Below are positions 45,901 through 57,640 of a DNA stretch of 64,000 bases, one piece after another (position 1 is the first letter of the stretch; each line of letters begins with the position of its first letter). Source of the stretch: Eleusine coracana subsp. coracana (Eukaryota > Streptophyta > Magnoliopsida > Poales > Poaceae); contig CM064424.1 of assembly GCA_032690845.1 (NCBI GenBank), positions 44,529,511 to 44,593,510 of the forward strand, in the 5' to 3' direction. Under the pieces are notes generated by a model. It saw only the letters and a program-made list of their open reading frames with translations, did not search any database and was not told where the DNA came from. The translations under genes and the position numbers were made by a program.

Positions 45901-47173
45901 AAAGTGGACCGAACGGTCCGGTCCAGTGACCGGACAGTCCGGTCACTACAGGAGGAAGCAGCGGACAGAGAGCAATGGCTCTGGAGGAGCCGTCCGGTGG
46001 AGACCGGACTGCCCGGTCTGGATAGTGACCGGACTGTCTGGTTAGTACGTCCAGAGAGGCTGTTTTGTGGAGCAACGACTAGTTTGAGGTTGGAAGCCTA
46101 TATAACTTTGTTGCTGGGGTCTTAGAGATCACTCTTGGCTAGTGGAATACCTGAGAGCATTTGGTAAGGTCTAAGAGGAAAAGAGGAGAGCACTAGGAGA
46201 GGATATTGGATATCTTGAGAGTGCTAGTGAGAGTAACAAGGAGCTACCTTGCACATCTAAGGCTAGGGTGTCCTTGAGGTTGTGATCTAGGTTGTTACTC
46301 TTGGTCTATGGTGAGACCTAGACTGGTTAGGTGTCGGTGATCGAGCCTATTATGATTGGTTGTGAAGGCCGTCATAAGTTTGTACACGGTTTGAGCCCGC
46401 CGTTGGAAGGGGCATCAATAGTGAGCGCCTGTGCCGGCTCGGGGAGTACGGCAAGTTCTCGAGGGAGGCGAGCTTGTGCTTTGTGCAGCAGTGACGCACA
46501 CCGTGTCTTCACTCAAGGAGTGATTGCGGGCTCGTGGGCGAGAACTTCACTTGGTGGCGGGAGGGACCGGGACTCCGGCGGGAGTGGTCTAACGAGGAGT
46601 AGGGGAAGGTGCCATCCTTTTAAGACCTCGGGAAAAATCATGAGCCATCTCTTACTCTACTCCTTATTTTGATGCGTGACGTTCCGTATTTATATACTGT
46701 GCTATTCATGCGTGTGTGCTTATCTTGCTCTAGTTGACTACCTTGTAGAATTGTATGAATAGGCTTCTTTACTTGCTAGTAGTGCTTAGCCTTCATACTT
46801 GATCACTAGCATGTCTAGGAGTTGCTTGGCTTGATTGATCACCCTAGTATGTATTGTGTTACTCATGCATGTATGCTTCCTATATGCTTGTTGACCTAGT
46901 AGCTTTACTTGAGTAGAACTCCTTGCTAGCTAGTTGTTTGCTTCCACGTATCTTTGGTGACTAGCTTGCATAGGAGTTGTATTGCATTTGTGTGATCCAC
47001 TAGTATACTTAGGTTGTTGTTCCTTTCATAGGTTCATTATCTTGCTAGTGTGATCACCACTAGGATTGTGTAGGAGTTGTTTTGGGTGGTCGGTTTTAGG
47101 AATTGGTGAATTTAGTACATAGTGGGAGTTCCTGATTCCCCCCCCCCCCCCTCTCGGGCACTCAGTCCTTTCA
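45901..47173 (+). repeat. 5' LTR of element G, left end lost
   Basis: From aaagtggacc it aligns closely with 50468 onward in the 3' LTR. It includes a palindrome pair at 45907/45928 (21 nt), a 14-C run at 47138-47151, and ends cctttca at 47173. Confidence 0.8.
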
Positions 47174-47175
47174 AG

Positions 47176-47188
47176 TGGTATCAGAGCC
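47176..47188 (+). other. Primer binding site of element G, iMet type
   Basis: TGGTATCAGAGCC follows the LTR after two bases. Confidence 0.9.
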
Positions 47189-47241
47189 AAATGCTCAACA
47201 TAAGGCTTAACCGCCTTGAGTAGTGACCGTATTGAGTTAGA

Positions 47242-48162
47242 ATGTCATCCCATTCGGGGTCGAGTCATGGCTCATGGAAGGATCACTTTAAAAGCTACCT
47301 AAATGCCATGATTCTGGATGAGTTGATGGACACTCTTGTGGACTTTGCCAATACATTTATCGATGATCATGTGTTTGATGATTGTGATGTTGGTGTGGAT
47401 GTGCCTTGTACTAGTGAGCGCCTAGATTCTTCTAATAATGACTTGATAGGTTGCTCTACTAGTGTGCCTAGCATGATGATTGATAATGATGTGTCTCTTG
47501 ATCTTGCTTGCTCTACTAGCATTGATGATGTTTGTGAGTCTCCTATTGATCATGCTAGTAGTTCTCTTGTTGAGGAGTTCTTTGCTTTCCATGCTAATGA
47601 TAATGAGGACTTACTTGACTCTCTTATTCGCTTGCGAGGTATTGTAGACAAGATTGGGGCAACGTCTTTCGAGTTTCCAAAGATTGTGATAGTTGAGAAG
47701 ATCCTCTCCTTGCTTCCGAGTAGCAAGCTCTTCTACATCACTCTTGACCTTCTCATGGAGAGGGGTCTCTCCATTGAGGACATGATTGAGCTACTCTTCA
47801 AGGATGAGGAGATTCCCGCGAGCATGGCGTGGAAGAGGACATTCAAGGCAAACCATGAGGCATCCTCAAGCAAAGGGAAAGAAGTAGCTTCGAGCTCAAA
47901 CTTCTTTGATCCCTCCACAAGATTGCCTTGCAATGACTTCTACAACCCCTTCGGAGCAAGACACTCATCGGGCACTTCGTCAAGCTCTACCTCAAGTGTC
48001 ATTCCAAGTTCTACTCCAAGCACATTGGGTGGACCAAGCATTGGCGTAGGGGGAGCACCAATAACAATGCTCGCTCGATCATTTGAGATGATCAACCTTG
48101 CAGCTTTGGCTCCGGCGCCTCCACCTCCTCCACCACAAGATCACCTTTGGCATCTTCGTTGA
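47242..48162 (+). pseudogene. Gag-like protein of element G, 306 codons
   Basis: Met 47242 is the first ATG after the primer site. The N-terminal part is Ser- and Asp-rich with a repetitive look (SIDDVCESPIDHASSS). A helical section follows (LDSLIRLRGIVDKIG, LLFKDEEIPASMAWKRTFK), then a Ser- and Pro-rich tail. It occupies the gag position but I see no zinc knuckle and do not recognise it from sequence; it differs from the gag of D and F. The frame closes at 48162, short of the protease. Confidence 0.5.
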
Positions 48163-48238
48163 GCTCACCAACAGGATCTTCTCTTTGAACTTGGTTAATT
48201 TGTGAGAAATCCAAAATGTTGACCTTTGTGAGAATCTA

Positions 48239-48790
48239 TTGAGCATATATGATCTTGTGTGTAGGATTAACTCTTTCAGGGGACTTCAGAGGATTGCACC
48301 ACATGAAGTGATTGACAAGCTCCTCCAACAAATCGCAACTCCTGAGAGGGGTTTCTTACATGAGGAGGTAGTCAATAGGAGACATGAGCTCTCAATTGAG
48401 AGAGCAATGGAGATGATACTTGTGCTCCATACGCAAGTGGGACATGTGCTTGAGCACATCACTAGACTCTATGATCCTCCCCATTACTACATCAACCTTG
48501 ACAATGTAGACATGGGGGATGATCATTCTCCTCACTATCCTATTAGGAGGAGACTATTGTACAGGGTTGCAAGAATCTCTATCTATGAGGATGGTCTTAT
48601 TGCTCGACACTATGAGGTTGGTACTAGTCAATCAAGTAATGCTCTGGATACTAACCCTTCTTCCTCTAGTTCTTATCTTATGGCTACTACTAGGGTCAAC
48701 TATAAGAGTGGAGGCACTCATTGGATTCTTGATAGTGGGTGCACTTAACACATGACCGGGAAGCCAACCATGTTCACCACCATTGATGAA
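48239..48790 (+). pseudogene. Gag tail and protease start of element G
   Basis: The frame ends in HWILDSGCT followed by TAA and HMTG. This is the copia protease active site with a stop where relatives have Gln. The residues before it are a poorly conserved linker. Protease then continues in the frame called next. Confidence 0.65.
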
Positions 48791-49802
48791 GACGAAGAGA
48801 GTGAGAAGGTGACCTTTGGGGATAACTCAAAAGGGAGAGTTAGAGGCTCGGGCAAGGTGGCCATCATAAATGACCTCCATCTCTCCAAGGTCTTCCTTAT
48901 GGAAACCCTCAACTTCAACCTTCTATCTATTGGTCAACTTTGTGACATGGGTTTCAAGTGCACATTTGATGAGGACGGTGCAATCATTGAGAATGCCAAG
49001 AAAGGGCTAGTGTTTTATGGAGTGAGGCATGGAAACTTGTATGTCACAGATTTCAAATCTAGCAACATGCCTCCAAGTACTTGTCTCTTCACAAAATCAA
49101 CCAAGGGATGGTTGTGGCATAGAAGACTAGCACATATTGGGATGAGTCAGCTCAGGAAAGTGGTTAAGAGAAATCTAGTTGAAGGAATCAAGGATGTGAC
49201 CTTTGAGAAGGACAAGTTGTGTAGTGCTTGTCAGGCGGGAAAGCAAGTTGCCTCTTCTCACCCCACCAAGTCCTTCATGTCTACATCTCGACCCCTAGAG
49301 CTCTTGCACATGGACTTGTTTAGTCCAACACATTACAAGAGCCTGGGAGGCAATCTATATTGCTTGGTGATTGCTGATGACTTCACAAGATACACTTGGA
49401 CCTTCTTTCTTGTGAACAAATCTCAAGCTAGTGACATCTTCAAAAATTTTGCAAGAAGAGCAAAGAATGAATTCAAAGCTAATATTGTGAAGATAAGGAG
49501 TGACAATGAGACTGAGTTCAAGAACACCACTGTGGAGGAGTATTGTGACAAGAAAGGGATCAAGCATGAGTTCTCCGCTACTTATACTCCCGAGCAGAAT
49601 GGAGTAGTGGAGAGGAAGAACAAGACACTCATCATTCTTGCTCTTGCTATGCTAGATGAGTATGGGACTCATGAGAGGTTTTGGGCTGAGGCCATCAACA
49701 CGGCTTGCTACACTTCCAACCGTGTGTATCTTCACCGGCTGTTGAAAAAGACTCCATATGAGCTATTGGTTGGACAAAAACCGAATGTTTGGCTGTTTTG
49801 GT
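48752..49802 (+). pseudogene. Protease and integrase of element G, truncated
   Basis: After HMTG the frame gives the rest of protease (NFNLLSIGQLCDMGFKCTF). The pre-integrase zinc module follows (LWHRRLAHIG, CSACQAGKQ), then the integrase core with Asp in HMDLFSP, Asp in IRSDNETEF and Glu in TPEQNGVVERKNK. The motif DNETEF replaces the common DNGTEF. The frame breaks off after VGQKPNV and runs into LTR sequence, ending in a chance stop. Integrase before RT is diagnostic for Ty1/copia. Confidence 0.85.
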
Positions 49803-51741
49803 GATGACCATTGAGGTAACCCCAAGGTATGATGTTTTGGTGATGCATGACAAACATGAAATATGACTAATATCTACACGAGTGTTGCTCGTGTAGGAAA
49901 CTCCTTCTATCTTATGATGATTGTCTACGGCGTCCTTGGCGATTGATGACAATGACCGGAAGCATCAAGGCTTGTGAACTTGATAGGGTCCAAGGGTTAA
50001 TGGAGATGGATCAAAGCAGAGAACAAGCTATGGTGCAAGTGTTTGGTACACATGAGTAGTTGTTAGGGCTTTGAGTCCATAGGAAAAACCAGACTATCAA
50101 GGGGGTCTAGGTCATTCACTTAGGTCATGTCTAGTCGGTGATGTGCAAGGTTGCTCGGTGAAATCACAGGCACTAGGTGACAGTGGAGAAGCCAAGGAGC
50201 TGTTCGGAGAAGCCGGGAAACCAAGTCAAGCGAGGATGACGAGTTTCAGCTTCTGGACATAGAGACCGGATAGATGGGTCAGTGGAGACCAGACTGTACA
50301 GTCACTATGTGGAGATTGTCCGGGACTTAGCGCGAAGAAGCAGGAGTCTGTCAACAGGTAAGTCTATACAGACCGGACTGTCCGGTCTACTGATCAGACG
50401 GTCCGGTCAGTACAGGTGCAGGGACGGTAGAAGAGGTGCATTTCGCGGAGGCTCCTAGACTGGAGAGACAAAGTGGACCGGACGGTCCGGTCCAGTGACC
50501 GGACAGTCCGGTCACTACAGGAGGAAGCAGCGGACAGAGAGCAATGGCTCTGGAGGAGCCGTCCGGTGGAGACCGGACTGCCCGGTCTGGACAGTGACCG
50601 GACTGTCTTGTCAGTACGTCCAGAGAGGCTGTTTCGTGGAGCAACAGCCAGTTTGAGGTTAGGAGCCTATATATCTTTGCTGCTGGGGTCTTAGAGATCA
50701 CTCTTGGCTAGTGGAATACCTGAGAGCATTTGGTAAGGTCCAAGAGGAAAAGAGGAGAGAACTAGGAGATGATATTGGATATCTTGAGAGTGCTAGTGAG
50801 AGTAACAAGGAGCTACCTTGCACATCTAAGGCTAGGGTGTCCTTGAGGGTGTGATCTAGGTTTTTACTCTTGGTCTATGCTGAGACCTAGACCGGCTAGG
50901 TGTCGGTGATCGATCCTATCATGATTGGTTGTGAAGGCCGTCATAAGTTTGTACACGGTTTGAGCCCGCCGTTGGAAGGGGCATCAATAGTGAGCGCCCG
51001 TGCCGGCTCGGGGAGTACAGCAAGTTCTTGAGGGAGGCGAGCATGTGCTTTGTGCAGCGGTGACGCACACCGTGTCTTCACTCGAGGAGTGATTGCGGGC
51101 TCGTGGGCGAGAACTCCACTTGGTGGCGGAAGGGACCAGGACTCCGGCGGGAGTGGTCCAACGAGGAGTAGGGGAAGGCGCCATCCTTCCGAGACCTCGG
51201 GAAAAATCATGAGCCATCTCTTACTCTACTCCTTACTTTGATGCCTTACCTTCCGCATTAACATACCGTGCTATTCATGCTTGTGTGCTTATCTTGCTCT
51301 AGTTGACTACCTTGTAGAATTGCATGAATAGGCTTCTTTACTTGCTAGTAGTGCTTAGCCTTCATACTTGATCACTAGCATGTCTAGGAGTTGTTTGGCT
51401 TGATTGATCACCCTAGTATGTATTGTGCTACTCATGCATGTATGCTTTCTATATGCTTGTTGATCTAGTAGCTTTGCTTGAGTAGAACTCCTTGCTAGCT
51501 AGTTGTTTGCTTCCGCGTATCTTTGGTAACTAGCTTGCATAGGAGTTGTATTGCGTTTGTGTGATCCACTAGTATGCTTAGGTTGTTATTCCTTTCATAG
51601 GTTCATTATCTTGCTAGTGTGATCACCACTAGGATTGCGTAGGAGTTGTTTTGGGTGGTCGGTTTTAGGAATTGGCGAATTTGGTAAATAGTGGAGTTCC
51701 CGATTCACCCCCCCCCCCCTCTCGGTCACTTGGTCCTTTCA
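49795..51741 (+). repeat. 3' LTR of element G
   Basis: Left edge uncertain by about 10 bases (tgttttggtgatgacc aligns with the family's TGTAAGC...atgacc end). The right edge is cctttca at 51741. It contains pairs at 50371/50392 and 50476/50497 (21 nt each) and a 12-C run at 51708-51719. It is close to the 5' LTR over 50468-51741. Confidence 0.75.
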
Positions 51742-52287
51742 GCTTGCTCAATGGGCATGAAGCACAATCCTTTCCTTTGGTCTTACTTACAGAGATGTAA
51801 TCTCATATAGAGCATGAGGCACAATTATCTCCAAATGTGACAAGCCTCCTTTGTGTTTCCTATATGATGCATGCAACAAGCAATTTACATATGCAATGAA
51901 AGTAAACATGCCATGTGAATGCAAACAATATTAAAGAACAAGACACAAAAGAAACCTAACAATGTCAAGTTTGATCCCCTCCCAAGCTTACTCACTATAA
52001 GCCATGCCCTTGCCATGAGAGAAATCAAACAACCATCTTAAGCACTCCCCCATGCTTATAGCTATCTTGGATGGGTTAGACATTGACTAATTTTTATGTG
52101 TTTTTCTATTAGTTACTTACACATTTATGGATGCAAAGCATACTAGTCACAAAGGAGTTCTAATTACCATGCAATGCTAGAGAAAGAAAAAACACACTAC
52201 AACTACCAAGAACTAACACAGTTACCTCTCTCATGAGTAAATAGGTCGTTGAGGTCCATGTCACTTGTGGTGGACTTCACATGATCT
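51742..52287 (-). other. Element F spacer, continued after G
   Basis: It aligns with D 28080-28659. Non-coding, with ggggga near its middle on the minus strand (gcatgggggagtgctt). Confidence 0.6.
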
Positions 52288-54316
52288 TCATGAAAGCACT
52301 CGGTCCACCACCACCACCACCTTGGTCTTGTTCTTGGGCACCCACTTGTACATAGCCGATCTCTCAAGATCAATAATGCACTTTGGCACCCATATGCTCT
52401 TGACCTTCCTCTTCTTGTTTGGTGGTCCCAAAGCCTTAGCTTTCACCTTGACATCCTTGTTCCTGAAAAGCTTGAAATGTGTGTTCTCATGGAACAAGTT
52501 AGCATGAGGCAAAACAATGGAATTTCTCACCATGGGACAATCCTTGGTGGTGTGGCCATCCTTGCAACACCTCTCGCAATAGTAGTCATCGGCGAGAAGG
52601 GGTTTGATCTATACGGGGATGGAATCACTCGTCCCTATGATGTTGATGGCGGCGGGATATGAGCCAAGTCCACAGTGGGAGACATTGTTCACAAGGTTCT
52701 GGCTCTACCTCGTGTAAGCCTCTCAAAGTTGTCCATCACCATCTTCCTCTCTTCCTTGAGCTTGTGATATTCCTTCAAAATAAGTGGCTCAAGGGAAGAA
52801 ACCTCAACCGAGGTGGTTAGTTCATCACACATAGTAGAAGCATCATTCTTAGATGAACTAGAGGAGGGAGAGGCAAGGTTCTCAACATTGATGGCCTCAT
52901 AAGTGATCTCAAGGGCCTTGTACTTCTCATGAAGATCTACATGATCACCCTTGAGTTTGTCATAACTCTTGTTTAGGGCCTCATGAGATGTGACAAGGTC
53001 CTTGAGCTCACTCTCAAGCTCACCAACACGGTCCTTAGCCAACTTACACTCTTTTCTTACCACCTCCAACATCTTGGACTTCTTGATGGCAATGTCACGG
53101 GCTTGCTCAAGCATGCTCCACAATTCGGCACATGTGTGCTCCTCATCATCGCCATCATTGCTGCTCTCATCCTCACTCTCCCCAAGTTGGCTCGTGGCCA
53201 TGAGGCATGTGGGAGGTGGAGGAAGAGCTCGTGGAGGTGTAGTCTTGATCATGGCTAGACCGGTCACTTCTTCATCACTTGAGGAAGAGGTCTCATCACT
53301 TGAATTGTCGCTTGTCCACTCTCCAACAAGTGCCTTGCGAGAGAACTTCTTGTAGTCTTGAGCTTTTCCTTTGCCATTGCTCTTGTCTTTGTTGAAGTAT
53401 CTCTTCTTCTTGTGCTTTGCCTTGGGATCTTCTTCTTCTTCTTCACTTGAATCTTGTGACTTGAATGCTTCTTTCTTGGGCTTTGGGCACTCTCGAACAA
53501 AGTGATTCTTTGAGCCACAATTGAAGCACTTGCCTCTTGACTTGGAAGCAAAATTGTTCTTAAAATTCTTCATCTTCCTCATGAGAAGAGCCAAGTCTTC
53601 GGTCAAGTCACCCTCATCATCATCTTCTTCATCATCATCCTCAATGATCACCTTCTTCTTGTTCTTCTTGCTCTTGCTAGATTCTTGCTTGTCAGCCGGT
53701 AGAGCAAGATTGGATGGTTGAGGATCATCCAACCCCAATTGATAGCTCTAGAAGGCGGTGATCTTGCCAACCACTTCCTTCATGGTCTTGGTCTTGAGGT
53801 CACCTTGCAAGATGAAGGTGATGATAGACTTGTACTTGGCGTCTTTGAATAGCCTCAAGAATCTTCTTATCACCTCAACGACTTCATCTTGAAATCATCC
53901 CCAAGTACATTGATCTCCTCCACAAGTACATGAAAACAAGAATAAACAGTGTTAGCTCTCTCATGTGGCAATCTAGTGAAGTGATCGTACTTGTTCTTCA
54001 GCACACAGTATCTTTTCTCTTTGACATCACTGGTGCCCTCATAGAGCCCCTGAATCTCAGTCCAGATACCATGTGTTGTAGTACTAGCATCTAGCTGGGC
54101 AAAAACATCCTTAGAAATGCAAGCAAACAAAGCATTCTTGGCCTTAGCATTACACTTAATGTAGTCAGGCTCAAGCAGGTTCACATTCGCATCGGACTCG
54201 TGAGTGACCGACCATATCTCTGGATCAAGGGACTGAAGATAGGCTTGCATGCGAGCCTTCCAATAAGCATAGTCCTCACCATTGAATATGGGAACACTCC
54301 CCGCCGGTCCCGGCAT
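52288..54316 (-). pseudogene. Gag of element F (SIRE-like copia)
   Basis: Met 54316 (MPGPAGSVPIFNGEDYAYW) starts the UBN2-type capsid part, which shifts frame near 53880 (one base fewer than D). Segment 53738-52689 holds the first zinc knuckle (CFNCGSKNHFVREC), an acidic stretch and a coiled coil. A small deletion and frameshift follow near 52690. The last part has an intact second knuckle (CERCCKDGHTTKDC) and ends WVPKNKT plus a Val-rich tail at 52288. Both knuckles are intact, unlike D. Confidence 0.85.
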
Positions 54317-54354
54317 CCTTACTCAAGGCGGTGAAGCCTCAAAGATGATCACTT

Positions 54355-54367
54355 GGCTCTGATACCA
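54355..54367 (-). other. Primer binding site of element F, iMet type
   Basis: The minus strand reads TGGTATCAGAGCC, two bases from the LTR. Confidence 0.9.
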
Positions 54368-54369
54368 CT

Positions 54370-56043
54370 TGTAAGGACCGAAGGCATACCAAGAGGGGGT
54401 GAATCGGTATGCCGCTCATGAATCCAAATACTTCAATTTCGCTACTCAACTCTAACAAGATAAGGGAACCTAAACAATTCTAGTAGGCCAAGACCCTACA
54501 CATGCTAGTGTTCATGATAATATAAAATGCGGAAGCCAATCACACTAGCCTATGCAAGCCACAAGTCACCCTACTCACTAGAGCACACAAATGCAAAATA
54601 ATAAAGAGAGGGTCAAGGAATGCTCATAATTTTTTCCCGAGGTCTCAGAAGGATGGCACCTTCTCCTAATCCTCATTGGACCACTCCCGTTGGAGTCCCG
54701 GTCCCTCCCGCCACCAAGTGGAGTTCTCGCCCATGAGCCCGCAATCACTCCTCGAGTGAATATACGATGTGCGTCACCTCTGCACAAAGCACAATCTCAC
54801 CTCCCTCGAGAATTTGCCGGACTCCCCGAGCTGGCACAGGTGCTCACTAGCGATGCCCCTTCCAATGGCGGGCTCAAACCATGTACAAACGTGTGACGGC
54901 CTTCACAACCGATCAGGATAGGCTCGATCACCGACACCTAACCGGTCTAGGTCTCACTGTAGACTACGAGTAACAATCTAGATCACACCCTCAAGGACAC
55001 CCTAGCCTTAGATGTGCAAGATGCTCAAGCTACTCTTCTCTAGCACTCTCAAGATATGCAATATCTCCTCCTAGTGCTCTCCTCTTTTCCTCTTGGACCT
55101 TACCAAATGCTCTCAGGTATTCCACTGGCCAAGAATGGTCTCCAAGACCCCAGCAACGAAGTTACATAGGCTCCCAACCTCAAACTAGTCGTTGCTCCAC
55201 GAAATCAGCTTCCTGGGCATACTGACCGGACAGTCCAGTCACTGCCTGACCAGAAAGTCCTTTCAGTGCAACTCGATGCACAACTGGCTCTGCACCTGCT
55301 GAAACTCCAATTGACCGGACAGTCCGGTCACTGGACCGGACCATCCGGTCCACTTTCTCTCTCCATTCCAGGAGCCTCCGCAAAATGCACCTCTTCTTCC
55401 TCCCTGCACTCCTACTGACCGGACTGTCTGGTCAGCAGACCGGACCATCCGGTCTGTATGGAGTCTCCTGCTGATAGAGTCCTGCTCCTCGCGCTAAGTC
55501 CTAGAAAACTCCCCATAGTGTCCGTATAGTCCGGTCTCCACTGACCCCTCTGTCCGGTCTCTATGTCTAGAAGCTGAAACTTATCATCCTCGCTTGACTT
55601 GGTTTCCCGGCTTCTCCGAATAGCTCCTTGGCTTCTCCACTATCACCTAGTGCCTATGATTTCACCGAGGAACCTTGCACATCACATACTAGACATGACC
55701 TACGAGAATGACCTAGACCCCCTTGATAGTCCGGTTTTTCCTATGGACTCAAAACCCTAATAACTACTCAAGTGTTCCAAACACTTGCACCATAGCTTGT
55801 TGTCCGCTTTGATCCATCTCCATCAACCCTTGTACTCCATCAAGTTCACAAGCCTCCATGCTTGTGGTCATTGTCATCAATCACCAAGGACACCATCATC
55901 CATATGATTTGCAATAGAGTTAAGAGATGATTCCTACAAAGACAACACTCATGTAGATGTTAGCCCACAATTTCATAGTTGTCATCTATCACCAAAACAT
56001 CCATACCACGGGGATCCAATCATCAATGGTCATAAAGCTTACA
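54370..56043 (-). repeat. 5' LTR of element F
   Basis: TGTAAGGACC to AAGCTTACA. It has a 5-G run at 54395-54399 and palindrome pairs at 55313/55334 and 55417/55438 (21 nt each). Differs from the 3' LTR at roughly 7 percent over the first 250 bp. Confidence 0.85.
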
Positions 56044-56075
56044 ACGACGAGTTTTGACTCATCGACGAAGAACAG

Positions 56076-56479
56076 TGTCACACCAAGGTGCAGCGGCTAC
56101 AAGTGTGGAAACCAGGGCAGTGGGACCCAGAAAGATCAAAGACCACACCATCAACCAAAGTCCATGCCCTCTTCTGCACGGCTTCACCAACTCCCTACTT
56201 GTGTTCTCTCTCTCTCTCTCTCTAACATGGTCCCACCCCTTCAAAATATAAAAGGGGAGGTCATTCTTCTTCCTTAGGACATCAAGACACATCGCGATAC
56301 ACAGACACGCATGCATTCAGACTCACCGAGATGCAAGTAACATGAGCAGCTACTTGAACTAGACATAGGGGTACTCCCCGAACGAGTATAATCCCTTGTG
56401 TTCTCTTGCATTGCCATCACCAAGCCTAAGAGCGCATCCCTAGAACAAAATCTACTAGCTGGTGATCCAAACACCAACA
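56076..56479 (+). repeat. LTR-like block with TATA box
   Basis: It starts TGTCACACC and ends CACCAACA, with a TATA box at 56247-56255 followed by a capless-leader-like segment. The phrase gaacgagtataatcccttgtgttctcttgc resembles the end of Tat-type gypsy LTRs from memory. No partner LTR is in the window, so this is a solo or truncated copy at best. A (CT)n run lies at about 56205-56223. Confidence 0.35.
56247..56255 (+). promoter_or_regulatory. TATA box of the LTR-like block
   Basis: TATAAAAGG lies in a suitable context about 30 bases before acatcaagacac. Prediction only. Confidence 0.45.
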
Positions 56480-57025
56480 TCAATATACGACTTGATGAGG
56501 AAGAAGGCAACAATGGCCAGCTGGGCCACGCCTGTTGCCACTTGCTTTCGACCAGAAGACAGAAGAAGGATTGGACCGAGTGCGTGCAAGAGAAGAGAAA
56601 TTAGCCCATGGAACAAGAGCGGGTGAAAATGATTTGAGAATTATTTGAAGTCACTTTAAAAACAGATTGGAATTAGTTTTGAGCTTTCAATATTTCTTCA
56701 TGTCTTATCTTGGGCTAGAATAAAAGTCTGGAGAGAATTATACATAGTGACAACACGAAAATAGATTTAGGCATAATGAAATATTGGATTTTGAATATGA
56801 TAAAATTTGGTATAAGATTTGAATTTGAAATTTTCTAGGTTGTTACATGTACAAGTTGTAGTTATCATGTAACTCATAAAAAATCCTTTTTCTCCATAGA
56901 TTAAGAAAATATATAACTACTACAATAGAAATAAAAGAACCAGCTATTGTATATGTAGCCTAATAGACAATTTTAAGATATGTCTCATGCATAAGATGAC
57001 CTACATACACTCTCTCATTTATCTA
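56480..57025. other. Unassigned AT-rich stretch
   Basis: No ORF with a recognisable domain and no clear repeat boundary. Confidence 0.5.
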
Positions 57026-57143
57026 TTTTTTTAATGAAAAACTAGAAGGGAGTCCCCTGCTGTACTGTTTATTAAAATTAGTAAAGTGACAAAGTTAGTT
57101 GTACATAAGGAGTGGGTAGCTATACAAAAGGAGAGGGAAAAAA

Positions 57144-57640
57144 TTACAAGGATAAAATCCTTGGTGAAAGATTGAGTTCAAGGCTCTGCTTTGCTCTATG
57201 GCTTAACCACAGGAATAGTTCTCTAAGCTCTTGTTTCCATCTAGGTAGGGATAATTGTGCCCCATTGAAGATGATGTTATTTCTATGTATCCAGGTGGCC
57301 CAAGTTGCCACTGTCACACCTACCATGTAGCAACTCTTGCCCTCTTTAATTATCTCTGGGACAGTCTGGTCCCAAATGATGTGTAAAGACGTCCAACATG
57401 ATTTTGCAATCTCGCATTCAAACAATATAGGCTTGTGTTGTGTTTCCTCTAAACCATTAGCACAAAGTACACAATTAACCATAGGCACATTGAACATGTC
57501 TTATCATTATTTCTAGTATTCACTCTGTCATTGAGTAATAACCAAAAGAAGACTTTGTGTATGGCTTGATAGCAGGTGTTCCATATCCAATGAAAAGGAG
57601 CAGATACTGATCTCTGTCCAATAATTGCTTTGCAAGTCAT
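57144..57640 (-). pseudogene. LINE zf-RVT domain
   Basis: Segment 57640-57449 (PFHWIWNTCYQAIHKVFFWLLLNDRVNTRN) and segment 57497-57144 (CVLCANGLEETQHKPILFEC, then IAKSCW) form the reverse-transcriptase-associated zinc-binding domain at the C-terminus of plant LINE ORF2. A frameshift separates them. Confidence 0.75.

Larger units (their letters stand above)
45901..51741 (+). mobile_element. Element G: SIRE-like Ty1/copia, pol truncated, inserted in F
   Basis: It is in the opposite orientation to its host F. It has a truncated 5' LTR (45901-47173), an iMet primer site, a gag-like ORF, protease and integrase in copia order, then a break inside integrase straight into the 3' LTR (about 49795-51741). 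RT and RNase H are absent. F sequence ends at 45900 and resumes at 51742 (gcttgctcaatggg). About 670 bp of the 5' LTR are missing together with about 80 bp of F, so a deletion removed the left end and no target duplication is left. Confidence 0.75.
39978..56043 (-). mobile_element. Element F: second pol-less SIRE-like copia copy, hosting element G
   Basis: LTRs of 1677 bp (39978-41654) and 1674 bp (54370-56043) run TGTAAG...CTTACA. The flanks acaac (39973-39977) and acgac (56044-56048) look like a 5-bp duplication with one change. The minus-strand content is collinear with D: iMet primer site, gag 54316-52288, spacer, palindromes, GC-rich leader, predicted 402-nt intron, accessory ORF, polypurine tract. 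About 80 bp present in D (about 27996-28080) are missing where G is inserted. No pol. Confidence 0.8.

Noticed and set aside
56044..56604. Possible host gene with TATA box and short ORFs
   Set aside because: The ORFs have no domain, and the block has LTR-like ends; a gene model is not supported.
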